Shown: in pieces, positions 13,601 through 28,600 of the stretch | Numbering within the stretch: position 1 is the stretch's first letter | Layout of the letters: every line of letters starts with the position of its first letter | Source of the DNA: Sipunculus nudus | Lineage: Eukaryota; Annelida; Sipuncula; Golfingiida; Sipunculidae | DNA: 64,000 nucleotides | NCBI GenBank assembly: GCA_026874595.1 | Contig: CM049306.1 | Location: forward strand, 109,203,142-109,267,141 | Reading direction: 5' to 3' | Translations under genes and position numbers: made by a program | Notes under the pieces: generated by a model | The model's database searches: none | The model's input: the letters and a program-made list of their open reading frames with translations, nothing else | Told to the model about the DNA's origin: nothing

Positions 13601-16600
13601 TTTTTGTCTCTCCTCATTTCCTTGTAAGGATTTACTTGAATACTTTTGGTATAGCATCTGCATGTGAAAAAACAAGTAACCCATTGGTCATGATGCTCAG
13701 CCAACTGACTTGTCGACAATATGTTCTTGCACAGGCAACTATGATTGAGATTATGTAGGTGGCATCATCATTCATGCATATTAGCTTGAGTTCCTCAAGA
13801 CCAATAAATAAACCAAATTTAATAACAAGCCATCCAGCCTTTCCTGAGAAATCTGATAATTTGTCTATATTTTTTTACAACATTTCTGGGGTGCTAAAAC
13901 ATTCCCCATAACTTGGAGAATATAGGTCACAGTGACCTAATTTCAGGTTTCTGAGGAGAACTTTTGAGGAACTCTCAGGGTGCAGAGGTTCATGATTCTA
14001 ACCTTTACAGGAATGATTTGGCCTTGTTAACAGACTTAGTGTTATAAAAAATATAAGTAAATTTCGTAAGAATTAAGATGAGTTAACTTGAGTTCATCGA
14101 GACCCATCAGCAAACCAAATTTAACTAGAATACGGGTAGTCGACAAGCGACTACGTGTATCCGCCAAAATCAGAGAAGGACGGGTGAAGTGAGGCATGGA
14201 TTGAGTGGCAAGGGGATATAGAGTTACATGTGTTAAATATTAGAATGGATCTCTGCCACATAAACATGATTGTAGGTGGCGCCACCTGTTATTTGAACGA
14301 GAAACTATCCAAGATATATACACATGCAAAATTTCATGTGGCAAAGTCAAACCACTGCAGAGATATGAGTGATTTTATCCCACAGCAGACAAACAGATGG
14401 ACGCTGTGCAAAAATGGCTGCAGGTGGCGCCATCATATTTGTTCATGTTATAAAGCTATCCAAGGGCTACATTTGTGTAAAAAAATTTTCCTGATTGGTT
14501 GAATGAGTCTGGAGATATAAGCATGGATGTCTCGTCGTGAACGTGAATGTAGGTGGTGCCACCTGTCATAAAATCAAGAAAGCTATGCGGGATGTATAAG
14601 CATGCTGAATTTCAGGTAATTTGGTCAAACCACTGCAGAGATATGAGTGATTTTAACCAAAGACAGACAAACAGAATGATGCTGTGCAAAAATGGCTGCA
14701 GGTGGTGCCACCATTTTTTGTGTATGTTATAAAGCTATCCAAGGGCTACATTTGTGTAAATTCTTTTTCCTGATTGGTCAAACGGTTCCCGAGATATGAG
14801 TTTGGATGTCTGCAGCGTTAACGTGAATGTAGGTGGCGCCACCTGTCATAAAATCGAGAAAGCTATCTAGGATGTATATGCATGCCAAATTTTAGGTGAA
14901 TTAGTCAAACCACTGCAGAGATATGAGTGATTTTAACCCCAGGCAGATGAACAGATGGACACTGTGCAAACATGGTTGCAGGTGGCGCCACCTTTTGTTG
15001 TGTATGTTATAAAGCTATCCCAGGGCTACATTTGTGTAAAAAATTTTTCCGGATCGGTCAAACGGTTCCCGAGATATATGGGTTTATGTGTGGAAACAGA
15101 CGCACAAACGGACGCTGGGCAGAGACGAAAGGTCAGAGGTCAAGGTCACTTGGTTAGGCACCAGTTCACATGTGACCGATAATTTGTGTAAGAGGAGTTC
15201 TCCGGAAACGAACGCGGCAGCAGCGGCGGCGGCGGCGTCGGAACCCGGTCAAAAACATAGTATCCGCAAAACTTCGTTTTGGCGGATACAATAACAAACT
15301 TGAATACGGGTAGTCAACAAGCAACTACATGTATCCACCAAAATCAGAGTGAAACAGGTGAAGTGAGGCATGGATTGAGTGGCAAGGGGAAATAGAGTGA
15401 GGTGTGTTGCATATAAGCATGGATGTCTGCAGCTGAAATGTGTAGGTAGTTTGTGCCACCTACCACAAAATCCAGAAAGCTGTCCAAGTTGTATACATTT
15501 GCAAAATTTAAGGCAGATAAGTCAAACCACTACTTGTATATGAGTGATTTTATCCCACAGCAGACAATCAGAAGGATGCTGTGCAAAAATTGTGGCAGCT
15601 GTCATAAAATCAAGAAAGCTGTCCAGGATGTATAAACCTGCAAAATTTTAGGCAGATATGTCAATCCACTGCCTAGATATGAGTGATTTTATCCCACGGC
15701 AGACAAACAGACGGACGCTGTGCAAAAATGGTTGCAGGTGGCGTCACCAGAATTGCGTATGATAAAGAGCTATGTGAGATCTATACACAAGCAAATTTTC
15801 AGGAAGATACGTCAAACCAGTCCAGAGATATAAGCATGGATGTCTGTGGAGTGTTAACGTGAATGTAGGTGGCGCCACCTGTCATAAAATCAAGAAAGCT
15901 ATCTAGGATGTATATGCATGCCGATTTTTAGATGAATTAGTCAAACCACTGCAGAAAAATGAGTGATTTTAACCCAGGGCAGACGAACAGATGGACACTG
16001 CGCAAACATGGTTGCAGGTGGCGCCACAATTTTTTGTTTATGTTATAAAGCTATCCAAGGGCTACATTTGTACAAAATTTTTTTTCTGATCGGTCAAACG
16101 GTTCCCGAGATATCTGGGTTTATGTGTGGAAACAGACGCACAAATGGACCGGGGCAAGGAAGGTCAGAGGTCAACGCGAATTGGTTGGGCACCAGTTCAC
16201 ATTTGACCAGATAATTTGTGTAAGTTTTGGAAAAATCAGTCCAGTAGTCTTAGAGGAGTTCTCCGGAAACCAATGCGGCGGCGGCGGAACCCAGTCAAAA
16301 ACATAGTATCCGCAAACTTTGTTTAGGCGGATACAAATAATGCAGGTGGTGCCACTATTCATGCCCAGAAGGTAAGGTTCATTAAAACCCATAAGCACAC
16401 CAAACTTGATGAAATCCACCTAGCGGTTCCTTAGGAATCTTACAATTTGTGTGTATTTTACATTATATCTTGGGTGCTCAACCATCCCCCGTAACTAAAA
16501 GAATATAGGTCACAGCACAGTCGCTCGAATCCCTATTTCAGGTGGAAATGGGAAGAAACAGTGCATATTACACCTCCATAGTGATACATGCTATCTCCGT

Positions 16601-19600
16601 ATGAAATACGAAAAAGTAGTGCAAGCGATATTGTGGCCTGCTGGTGTGATACGATTTTAAGAATGAATCGTCTGGACAAAAAATTCATAAAATGAAGCGA
16701 TAAGTCTTGCATATATTTTGTATTGGGTTTCTTATTTCCTACCTACATGTAAAAATAAGTGCTAGCTTCATGGTATACCCATGAACAGTAGTTTTTATTA
16801 AAGTTGTCACCAATCAAACGTGCGATTGTGCGGCCATTGCAAACAGATGATTCACAATCCAGCACAAAATGGGGGGGGGGGGGGGGGGGGGGAGTCAGAG
16901 AACTCACGGAGAACCAGAGAATTCACGGAGAATTTTTAACAATGCTTTATGCATTTATAGTTACAAAAATGAATTAAAAATTTTGCATTTTATTATTTTC
17001 ACTTCTAATGCAGCTTTAATTATCTCATACTTAACATTACCATCATTATCTTAGTTGTTAACTTTTAGATGATCATAATTATGAATTACATATATTTTTA
17101 TTCTGTTTTTATTAATTTTAGTATTGGCTGTAGTATTGAAATATTATTATTTTTACTAACATTTATATTACTAGAATTTGCAAAATAATCTTTATTTTTG
17201 TTATTAATATTATAATATTTTTATTAATGCATAACAGAGACCCAATTTATGGTTTCTTAGGAGATTTTGCATCGACCTCCCTGGATGAAGATTCTTGTTG
17301 CAACGCATACAATTTGTGACCTGCAAGGCATCTGAAACATTCCATGATGAATATGCATGCTAAGAATCATGGTGATCAATGCATTAGTTGTTCAGATACT
17401 GGAGCTTTTGTAACAATTTTTTAATTATTCTTGGGGGTTCATCTGAGCCCCATAGCTCGGAGGATATGGGTAAAAGAGACTTCACTTCTCCAGGTTTCCA
17501 TGGAGATTTTTCATGGACCTCCCTGGATGTCAAGCAAGAATATATCAGGTCCAGCAGTTACAATTTGTGCCCTGTAAAAAGACTGACAGAAGGAGGACAG
17601 ACAAAGAGTGATAGCTATAGCTCAGAAGACTTTCAGTCAGCTGAGCTAAAAATGGAATGAACTCATCCTTGATCAATACCACTCGTGAAAACAAGTATCT
17701 CTGAATGCTATAATTAAAGTTTGTACACTGTTTTGTGTTTGTATAGTTCTGAAGTGTTTATTCATTAAACAGTCAAAAAACTTTATTACATCCCAAATAT
17801 AGGACTGAGATTGTGCCAGATGAAGCCCTACTTTCAAAGTGTCTTGTAGTAAAACAGCGAAAAAAAAAAGGTAAAAATTTTAGTGCCAAGAAGGTGGAGA
17901 AACCATCTTTCTGTCTTAGGTTTCTTTGATAAAATGAAAATTCTGAGACTTTCAACTATTATTATGAATAATATGTGTATAAAGAAAACAAATGATTAAA
18001 GCACTCGCACAAGGCTCAGACATGACTGCACTAGCATTTACTGACCTTTCAATTCAAGAGGTCCCTCAATCTTTCCTAATCCTTTTGGCATTGTTTTGGT
18101 GACTGCAGTCCTGGAGTAGTGGCCTTTTTTTACATCATCAAACACTTGGAACATAAGGGATACACGAGATGTGTACCCTGCAAGTTCTGTAATCTGAATG
18201 ATGAAATAGTCCATAGTATTGATAAAAAGTAAAGACCCACATGGGATTTGATACAAAATGATTTTTATCTGCATCACATTTAAAGGCTATCATATTCCAT
18301 TATGAGTTGTTTTTCTGATTTATACCATGTTTAATTCATGTATAATAAATAAATAACTGCAACGTCCATAAGTGTCAGATAAAACTGAAATAGTAAAAGC
18401 TAAATTTTCATTTCAAAAGTTTCCTTGTTTGGTTGTACTGGCAGTCAATTCTGCCTGCCTTGAAAGGTGTATGATATTTCCAACAACCAAAATTATTTAG
18501 AAATAGCAAAATATCCAGTGAAATAATTTACACCCTCTGATCCCTGCTCCCTTCTACTAGTTACAAACATAATGAATTTTGAACTCAAAAGATGGAGGCA
18601 TGTGCATAAAAAATCAAGTTTAAACATTAACAAGGCCTACAGGCCTAATGCGAACCTGTGCATTGGGAAATACACCAGGTATAATGCTTCAATGCTGGAC
18701 CATGACTTCTCATGTATATGAACAATGCAGGTACTAAACTTTTTGAATAAGAAACAATTACACAAACATCACTGCTGAAATTCTGGCATGGATGCACACA
18801 ACACAACTAGGGACCCATGGGTCTCAACACTCAGTTGAATTTGTCTATAAGGATATTTTGAAAGAAATTTTTCAGAATGACAGTCCTGTGACCTTAACCA
18901 ATGACCTTGTAACCAAAAAATCTTAGAACTTATTATCCTTGGACTTGCAGCATTAGGATTATTGTAACAATCTTTTAAAAAGACCTTGACCTCTGACCAG
19001 ATAACCTCAAATTCTACAGGTTTCCTCACTTTGGGCACGTAAGCCATGTGTGAACGTTGGAAAGTTCAGGATGAAAAGTTTGATTTACAGTGCATCCACA
19101 ATCTTTTTGAAGATGTGGCTTCTGTGACCTTCAACTTAGATCGCTGGACCCTGAAAATCAAAATGAATCTACATATGTGGTTGGTCATTATTAAATCAAG
19201 TTTGAAGCCAGTCTGTCTATCCAAAGCAGAATTATCATTCATAAACTAATTTGTGAATGGATGGGCCCTGTGACCTTGACCTTCGACCTATGACCCAAAA
19301 AAACCCAGAATCTTCCCCTAGTGGCAGGTTAGCAATATCCTGAAGATGGAAGATTTGCGATGAAAAGTTTGGCTTCAAATGCATATGCATTCCTTTTAAA
19401 GAAATGGGTCCTGTGACCTTGACCTTTGACCGTTGGACCCCAAAATCAACATGGTTCTTACTTGGGTGGTGGGCCATTTATAAGTTAAGTTTGACAATAT
19501 ATCAAACTTAACTGGAGTTATCATCTGGAAACTACTTTGTGTGGATGGACGGATTGACAGACAGACAGACATACAAACAGACAGACTGACAGACAGGGTG

Positions 19601-22600
19601 ATTAGTATAGGGCATCCACTTGTGATCAATAAACAAACCAGGTTTTGGGACACCAGATGTAATGATAGCTGAGAAACTGACATGATTGTTGTCATTTTAT
19701 AGTAAATAAATAGAAAAATATTTGTTAAAATAGGAAAACCGTAACGTTTAAGGAACTGACAAAACTAGTCATGGTCAATATTCAAGGCAAGATTCAAGAC
19801 AAACCATGCATTAATTATCAAGATATTGGAGGTTTTGTATCAAATTTTTTACTATTCTGGGGGGTACTTTCAAGCTCCATAGCTCAAAGGAAGAAGGTCG
19901 CAGTGACCTAATTTCAGGTTTCCAAGGAAATTTTTAATTGACCTCCCTGGATGTTCATTTAGAAGTTTCTAGGACCAGCTGTTATGATTTGTGCCCTGCT
20001 AACGGACGGCTGGACATCCAGACGGACGATGGACAAAGCTCCATTCCTATACCTCAGTTGACATACAGTCAGCTGAGCTAAAATTGATTGTAGCTGGCAC
20101 CACCAGTCTTGTATACAAAAAGGTTTCAGAGATATATACATATGCCCAAGTTCAGACTGATATATCAAACCCCTCCTGAGAAATAAGCAGGGACACACAC
20201 TGTGCAAAAAATTATTGTAGGTGGCATCACCAGTCTTGTATACGACAAGTATACGATAATTAAAATACGATAGGTATAAATATGCCCAATTTCAGGATGA
20301 TATATCAAATTCCTCTATAGAAATAAGCAAGCACAAAAGTCACACATTGTGCAAATGTCATTGTAGGTGGTGCCACCTGTCTTGTGAATGAGAAACCCAT
20401 CAAAGACACATAGACAGGTCAAAATATTAGGCCAATACATCAAACTTACCTTAAGTCTGATGCATGGGGCTGACCACGCTTAGGTAAGAAAGGCAGTTGC
20501 CCCGAGTGAACTGTGACAAATTTGCTAGCTCAGGCTACTGCACTGAGTGAACTCATGACCTGCACCTGGCTAGACTGGGTGAACTTTTGACCTGTACCTG
20601 GCTGCACTGAGTGAACTCTTGACCTGTTGCCTAACCTGATACAGTTGGCAGTCTGCCAAAGCTATAAATAGATTGGCTCCACATGCAGCCCTGAGGGGCA
20701 TGACACCCATGAGGTGATCACATGGTGCCCATGAGGTGTTCACATGTCACCCATGAGGGGATCACATGCCTTGTGCTTGGCTGCACTGACTGAGCTCTTG
20801 ACCTATATCTGGCTGCACTGAATGAACTCTTGATCTATTGCCAAATCTGAAACAGTTGGCAGTTTCTTAATCTATGTAAATATACAGACACAATCTTGGC
20901 CTGTTGGCAAATCTGTTTACATATACTAAAAGACTTTGGCTAAAATGCTTTTTTTCAAGCTGAAATATTCATAAATTTTTTATCAAAATATCTAGAAAAA
21001 TAAAAGATTCAGTTCTTTCATTGTTAAAGGTCCAATAATTCTGCCAAAAATCATTCAAGTAAACTTGAACAAAGGCCACCTAAGAATAATTTTTGTGCCA
21101 TGTAAAAGAAATTATAACTGAAACAATAATTTTGAGAAGAACAGTTTTGCAGTCCTCAGTTTGAGTTAGACATAATAATGGGCATAAGACCAACTTAAGT
21201 TTTTCTGATATTATTGAAAGAACCATGTCCTACGATAATTCTTTTGAAAAATTGAATGATTCAACTTGACAGTTTCATCATAAACATTTTAAGCTGAAAG
21301 AGGCTAAAATTATGAGGTTTTTGCCCATAAAAAACAGGTCAATGTAGGTGGCACATCAAAATCTGCAATTTCAAATATGAGTCATGTGAACAACATTTGC
21401 ACAATACTTGGTTATGCTAGCTTCTGTCATTTCTGAGATAACTATGTCATTATGCTTACTTGGCCAAATGACCGTTCAAATTCATTTAACTGCACTAAAA
21501 TTCATCAAATGCAAACCATTTGAACAACTATGAGAGTGCTTGCCTCTGGGATCATTTCTGTAAAATATTGAACAATTTGGCTGGACTGTTTACAAGAAGA
21601 CTTTTAAAGGTTTTTCAGCTTTCCCCCTATAAAATCTAAGTAAATGCAGATAACAAAAAACATAAGCTGAATCCCACAACATTTGATATGTGACAGATAA
21701 TTGCATAAAATCTGGGCATGGAAGCTCCTGTGATTCCTGAGAAATTATGGGTTGATATACAGATGACTGATGACCCCTGTACAAAAAATGGTCAAGGCAG
21801 GTGGCGCCACCAATACCTAAACTTCATATATGACTCATGTGACCAACACTGGCATAAAATTTGGTGATGATAGCTCTGGCCGTTTCTGAGACTGTCATTT
21901 TAGTATGCTTTTTTGGACAGATGACTAAGTTCAACTTCCTGTAATTCGGCCAAAATTCACAGAACTTGAACCATTTGAACAAATTTGAGAGAGATGGTAT
22001 AAAAGATAATTTCTGTGAAATATTGAACAAACTGGCTTGACCATTTCAGACGAGAAGATTTTTAAAGGTTTTTAGGTTTTTCTCTATAAAATCTAAGAAA
22101 ATGCAGATTTTTTTCAGATGGCTAATTTTTTGCATTAAATTTCATGATGCTAGCTCCAGTCATTTTCGAAATAGTATGGATTAACGTATACCTGTGATTG
22201 TAAACATTGCCTGGCATGAGGAATATCTAAAAATCATAAATCTACATTTTTTAAAAGTTTTAAAAAAACATTCTTGTCAATATTAACCAAAGATAACCTG
22301 AAATCTAAATGTCTGGAGGCATGATGTACCGGATGCTGGTAAACTGGTTCCAGGCTAGATGTATCTGCTTCACACAGCTAACATATATGGTAAAATGACT
22401 CAATTCAATCTTTATTATTCAGCCTATATTCATTCTTTGGAACCATAAAAGACAATTATTATAAGAATAATTCAGGGGATTATTCTTGTAAAATATTAAA
22501 CAAATTGGCCTCAGTGGCGTCAGTCAAAAAACGTTTTGCAGGTTTATAGCTCATATGGGAAAATAAAGCAAAATGGCTAAGTTAAGCTTACAATAACTCA

Positions 22601-25600
22601 GCCAAAAATCACTGAACCAAAACCATTTGAACAAACTTGAATTATCAACATCTAAGGATGATTAATGTGTGAGATTTAAGAATTTGGCCCAGTGGTTTTT
22701 GAGAAGAAGATCTCTGTAGCAACTGAGCTAAAACGGGCTGTTATGGCATATGACTAAATTCAGCTTCCCATAACTCAGCCAAAAGTCACTGAACTGAGAC
22801 CATTTGAACAAACTTCAGAAAGGACTACCCTAGGATCATTTCTGTGTGATATTAACCAATTTGGCCAAATGGTTTCAGAGAAGAAGTTTTTAGTAGCTGT
22901 CAAGATGATACAGGCACTGATGACCCCCGTTCAAAAAAGGCCGATGCAGGTGGTGCCACCAATACCTGAATTTCAGACATGACTCATATGACCAACATTG
23001 GCATAAAATTTGGTGATGACAGCTCCAGCCGTTTCTAAGATTGTAATTTTAGTATGCTTTTTTGGACAGATGACTAAGTTCAACTAGCTGTAACTCGGCC
23101 AAATATCACCAAACTTAAACCATTCGAACAAGTTTGAGAGAGATTGTTCCAGGGATCATTTCTGTGAAATATTGGACAATTTGGCTGAACAGTTTCGGAG
23201 AAGAAGATTTTTAAAGTTTTCTTAAGCTTTTTCTCTATAAAATCTAAGAAAATGCAGTTAGCCAAAAAATAAGCAAAATCCGATAGAGTTTTTTAGATGA
23301 CTAATTTTTTGCAGAAAATTTCTTGATGCTAACTCTTGCCCTTTTCAAGATAGTATGGGTTAACGCACAGACGACGGACGACGCCACACCATCGCATAAG
23401 CTCACAGGTTCGCTAAAACACAAGGGACCTATGGGTCACGGTGCTCAGCTGTAATATATGAAAAAATATATGATTTAGACTGAGGCACATGCTAATTTTA
23501 TGTGGTAAAAAAATAAGCTGTATTATGAGTTGTTGTTGTTTAGCTTATGTATGATTTTGATAGTACCTTTGGAGACAGGGAAGAGGATTGATTTCATTTA
23601 ATTTATTAACAAATGGAGTGCTATTGTCACACAGATTTTGACTTGGCCATATAACTTATAAGCAGAACATATAATATAAGAGTTTAACTATATATTAAAA
23701 AAAAATTACAAATATTGTCCCAAATATAATTTTTATTAAAAATAATAAGAGAATCGTATGATTTTTAAAAATAAAATATAACTGAAATGATTATTAAAAT
23801 AATATTAAAGAATATAGTCATGAATGCATTCATGAATACATTTCGAAAGTATTTGCACTGGTATTCATATACTTTCATTTTTACCCGAATTCCCATTCTT
23901 ATGAAAGAAATTTTATAATGGAGTACATATTCATATTCGTATTTAAATACAGTTGCAAAGTATTCGCACCATGTCTGGTATTTATTCAGTTTTCACCAAA
24001 CAATGATGTTGAGAATCCAGAATATACAAAATTCACACATTTAAATAATGATCATAAGTACCTGGTTTTATTGCTTTTATTTATATTAAAAAAAAATAAA
24101 TGTAATATATTCATTTTGGACATCAATGTCACAATTTCACATCAATGTACACACTAGACACAGTAGGAATCTAGATTAATATTATCAACTGCATCTTTGT
24201 CTATCATTAATTTCCTTCATATGATCCCTAATGATAAGTAATGAATAATATGATTTACTTTTTTATCATTAAAATTGAACTGAAAAATACCATAGGTGAC
24301 TGCATGGTGTTATTTGGAATACGTGACATTCTATCCATCAATAAAAGATTCTTATATCATCAGTAACTGCAAGTTAATTTCCTGTTATTATCAACTAACA
24401 AATTCCTTTTCTATTTTTCTTTAATTTGTTATTAAAAACCAATAAAAATTTATTAATTTATTGTTATGTTGTTGTTTTAAACTACTAGATGAGTTGGGTT
24501 GGACACCTGGATCAACTGTGGCTGGCCATAAGCTGCCTGGCTGCCCCAGTTTATGCCTTGCCTCATGCATGCATAATTTGCTTAAAGTTCAATAAGGTCA
24601 ACATACAGGTGACTCAAGAGGGGCTAGAGAGAGCCAAGGTCTGACATGATCTCATAAAAACATTTATAAAAGCTACAATTTTTGGCCAATTTCTTTCAGC
24701 TTTCTAAACTAAAAAGCTGAAATCCTTATGTGTGCATGATATGAAAATTATACCAACAGTGCTCACAGGAAACAAACGTGCCATGGTCAAAGTTGGGCAA
24801 AATTTAAGGTACTAATTTTATATTTATACTAATAACTTATAAAATTTGAAAAATTCAGAACTAATTTTGGGTATTCAATTGAATCTTGATTAAATAATGT
24901 TACATCCCTGACAAAAAAATCTCTAGCTTCAGCAATGCCCTTGTTAAGGGAGTAAATATACTTCTTGATTTTTTACAAAGTGCATTATGCAAATTTGGGC
25001 CCATAACTTAAAACAATTACGCAATACTGACACCATTCTGGCATGTGCATAGAGAATGAAAAATATGTATTTTATTTATGATAAAAGTCAGATCAGTGGT
25101 TTTGATATTAGGCAGTCTTGAAGTGTAACAATGAGTTTTTAATGGAAAAATGAAGTTTTTCATTAATATCTCGAAGGTATTAAGTCCTAGTGACCAAATT
25201 CTTGGCATGGTAGGGGATTTTGGAGACATCTAACTGTATGCCAAATTTAAGGAACTAAGAGCTGAAGCTAATAACTTATAAAATTTCAAAAATTCAGAAC
25301 TAATTTTGGGTATTCAAATAGACATTTCTTGGCACCGCAGGTGCCAGAGTATCCCCAGACATAGTAGGCCCCCACCCCCTTTATAAATAGACCCCCATTT
25401 TTAGCAGCATATACTGACACTTGGCATATTCATTGTTTCTTCCATCTAACAATCCACAATCTTGTTAAAGATGTTGGTCCTGTGACCTTGATCTTTTTAA
25501 AGATGTGTCCTGTGACCTTGACCTGTGACCTCATGACCCCAAAATCAAATCTGGTCTTGCTTTTCCAATGGGACATATGCAAGTTAAGTTTGAAATCTAT

Positions 25601-28600
25601 ACATCAATAAAGCAGGAATTATCATCCAGAAACTAATTTTTGGACAGATGGCTCCTCTCTTGGCAGGAGAACTATATGTGCAAGATGAAAGATCTGAGAT
25701 GAAATGTTTGGATGAAAATGTGACCTTGACCTTTGACCTCATGACCCCTAAATCAATTCAGGTCTTGCTTTTCCAAAGGGTCAAATTCAAGTCAAGTTTG
25801 AAATCCATACATCAATAAAAGAAGGAATTATCATCCAGAAACTAATTTTGGACAGATGGCTCCTGTGACCTTCACCTTTGACCCTGTGACCTCAAAATTG
25901 ATATGGTTCTTCCTCTCTTGGCAGGAGAACTATATGTGCAAGATGAAAGATCTGAGATGAAATGTTTGGATGAAAATGCATCCACATCTTTTTAAAGGTG
26001 TGTCCTGAGACCTTGACCTTTGACCTCATCACCCCAAAATCAATTTGGGTCTTGCTTTTCCAATGGGACATATACAAGTCAAGTTTGAAGTCCATACATC
26101 AATAAAAGCAGGAATTATCATCCAGAAACTAATTTTTGGACAGATGGCTCCTGTGACCTTCACCTTTGACCTTGTGACCTCACAATTGATAGGGGTCTTC
26201 CACTCTTGGCAGGTGAACTATATATGCAAGAGGAAAGATCTGAGATGAATTGTTTGGCTGAAAATGCATCCACAATCTTTTTAAAGAGGTTTCCTGTGAC
26301 CTTGACCTTTGACCTCATGACCCCAAAATCAATTCAGGTCTTGCTTTTCCAAAGGGTCAAATACAAGTCGAGTTTGAAATCCATACATCAATAAAAGAAG
26401 GAATTATCATCCAGAAACTAATTTTTGGACAGATGGCTCCTGTGACCTTCACCTTTGACCTTGTGACCTCAAAATTGATATGGTTCTTCCTCTCTTGGCA
26501 GGTGAACTATATGTGCAAGATGAAAGATCTGAGATGAAATGTTTGGCTGAAAATGCATCCACATCTTTTTAAAGGTGTGTCCTGTGACCTTGACCTTTGA
26601 CCTCATAACCTCAAAATCAATTTGGGTCTTGCTTTTCCAATGGGACATATACAAGTCAAGTTTGAAATCCATACATCAATAAAAGAAGGAATTATCATCC
26701 AGAAACTAATTTTTGGACAGATGGCTCCTGTGACCTTCACCTTTGACCTTGTGACCTCAAAACTGATAGGGGTCTTCCTCTATTGGCAGATGACTTACAT
26801 GTGCAAGATGAAAGGTCTGAGATGAAATGTTTGGCTGAAAATGCATCCACAATCTTTTTTAAAGATGTGTCCTGTGACCTTGACCTTTGACCTCATGACC
26901 CCAAAATCAATTGGAGTCTTGCTTTTTCAATGGGACATATATAAGTCAAGTTTGAAATCAATACATCAATAAAAGCAGGAATTATCATCCAGAAACTAAT
27001 TTTTGGACAAATAGCTCCTGTGGCCTTGACCTTTGACCTTGTGACCCCAAAATTTATATGGATCATCCACTACTGGCAAGTGAGCTATATATTCAAGATG
27101 GAAGACCTAAGATGAAAGTTTGGCTTAAAATGCATCCACAGTATCTTTTAAAATGCCAGTCCAGTGACCTTGACCTTTGACCTCATGACCCTAGAACCTA
27201 TAGGGTTCTTACTTTAGTGGTGGGCCATACATAAGTCATGTTTGAAATCCATATGGCTATCAACACTGGAGATATCATAAGAGGTGTGTGATTTTCACCA
27301 TATATGGCAATATTCAAGGTCAAGGCCACTATCATAGGAAAGGTCATGACCCCAATTTAAATAAACATCATCCCATAACCCATACCTATGTATATGCATA
27401 ATATAAAAGATATCTGTCCATTAGTTTTTGACTTATAATGCTCACAGTACTGTTAGGTGGCAATTTTGGGGGTATTAAACGGCACAAAAACAAGTAAAGA
27501 ATAATAGGTGGCGCCACCAGTTTCTGGAACATGACAACCCTATCCATGATCTTCCATCAAGTTGATTTTGGGATAAATCCATGCAAGATATCTTGAGATA
27601 TTAAAGAATTTGTGTAATTTTCCCCAAAATTGGACCTATTCAAGGTCAAGGACACTCTCCTAGTAAAGGTCATGACCTCATTTTAAATAGGCATCGTCCT
27701 CTCACCCATATCTATACATATACCAAGTTTGGTAAAGTTCCGTGAAATATTTTTTGGGTTGTCGCGCCAACAAGATTTATATGCGGCGGCGGCGGGACCG
27801 GTATGAAAACATAGTATCCCCGGACTTTGTCTGGGGATACAATTAAATCTTGATTAAATAATGTTACATCCCTGACAAAAAATCTCTAGCTTCAGCAATC
27901 CTCTTGTTAAGGGAGTAAATATATTTCTTGATTTTTTAAAAAGTGCATTATGTTTGGGCCCATAACTTAAAACAATTACGCAATACTGACATCATTTCTG
28001 GCATGTGCATGGAGAATGTATAGAAAAATATGTATATTATATATGATTAAAGTTAGATCAGTGGTTTTGATATTAGGCACTCTTGAAGTGTAACAATGGG
28101 TTTTTTTAATGGAAAAATGAAGTTTTTCATTAATATCTCGAAGGCATTAAGTCCTAGTGACCAAATTCTTGGCATGGTAGGGGATTTTTGAGACGTCTAA
28201 TTGTATGCCAAATTTTAGGAACTGAGAGCTGAAGCTGGGGAGCTGAGCTCTTGCAAACTGCATGACACTAGCTTGATGTAAACAATATGTTACATGGTGC
28301 TTGAAAACTTGAATAAAATCTACAGTTTTTGATCAACCGGTTTCAAATTTTTGGTGTTAACAGACAAAATGCTAACAAAAACATACTGTGAAAATTAAAT
28401 CCACAGTACTTACAGGAAAAAAACGTGCCATGGTCAAAGTTGGGCAAAATTTAAGGTACTAATTTTTTATTTTTGTTAATATTTTAAAAAATTTTAAAGA
28501 ATTTGATCTTATTTTGGGTATACAATTTAATTTTGATTAATTAAATTTATATTACAGGAAAAAAGTCCATAGCTTTAACATGTTTTGTATTAAGTGATCA

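Noticed and set aside
16871-16892. Poly-G run as a functional G-quadruplex element
   Set aside because: A plain homopolymer in an intronic filler region, probably length-variable or an assembly artefact; similar runs at 47827 and 56483 have unrelated contexts.
25470-27200. CRISPR-like or regulatory array suggested by regular repeats
   Set aside because: Units of 288/577 bp are far too long and have no unique spacers; the host is a metazoan. They are internal modules of a transposon.
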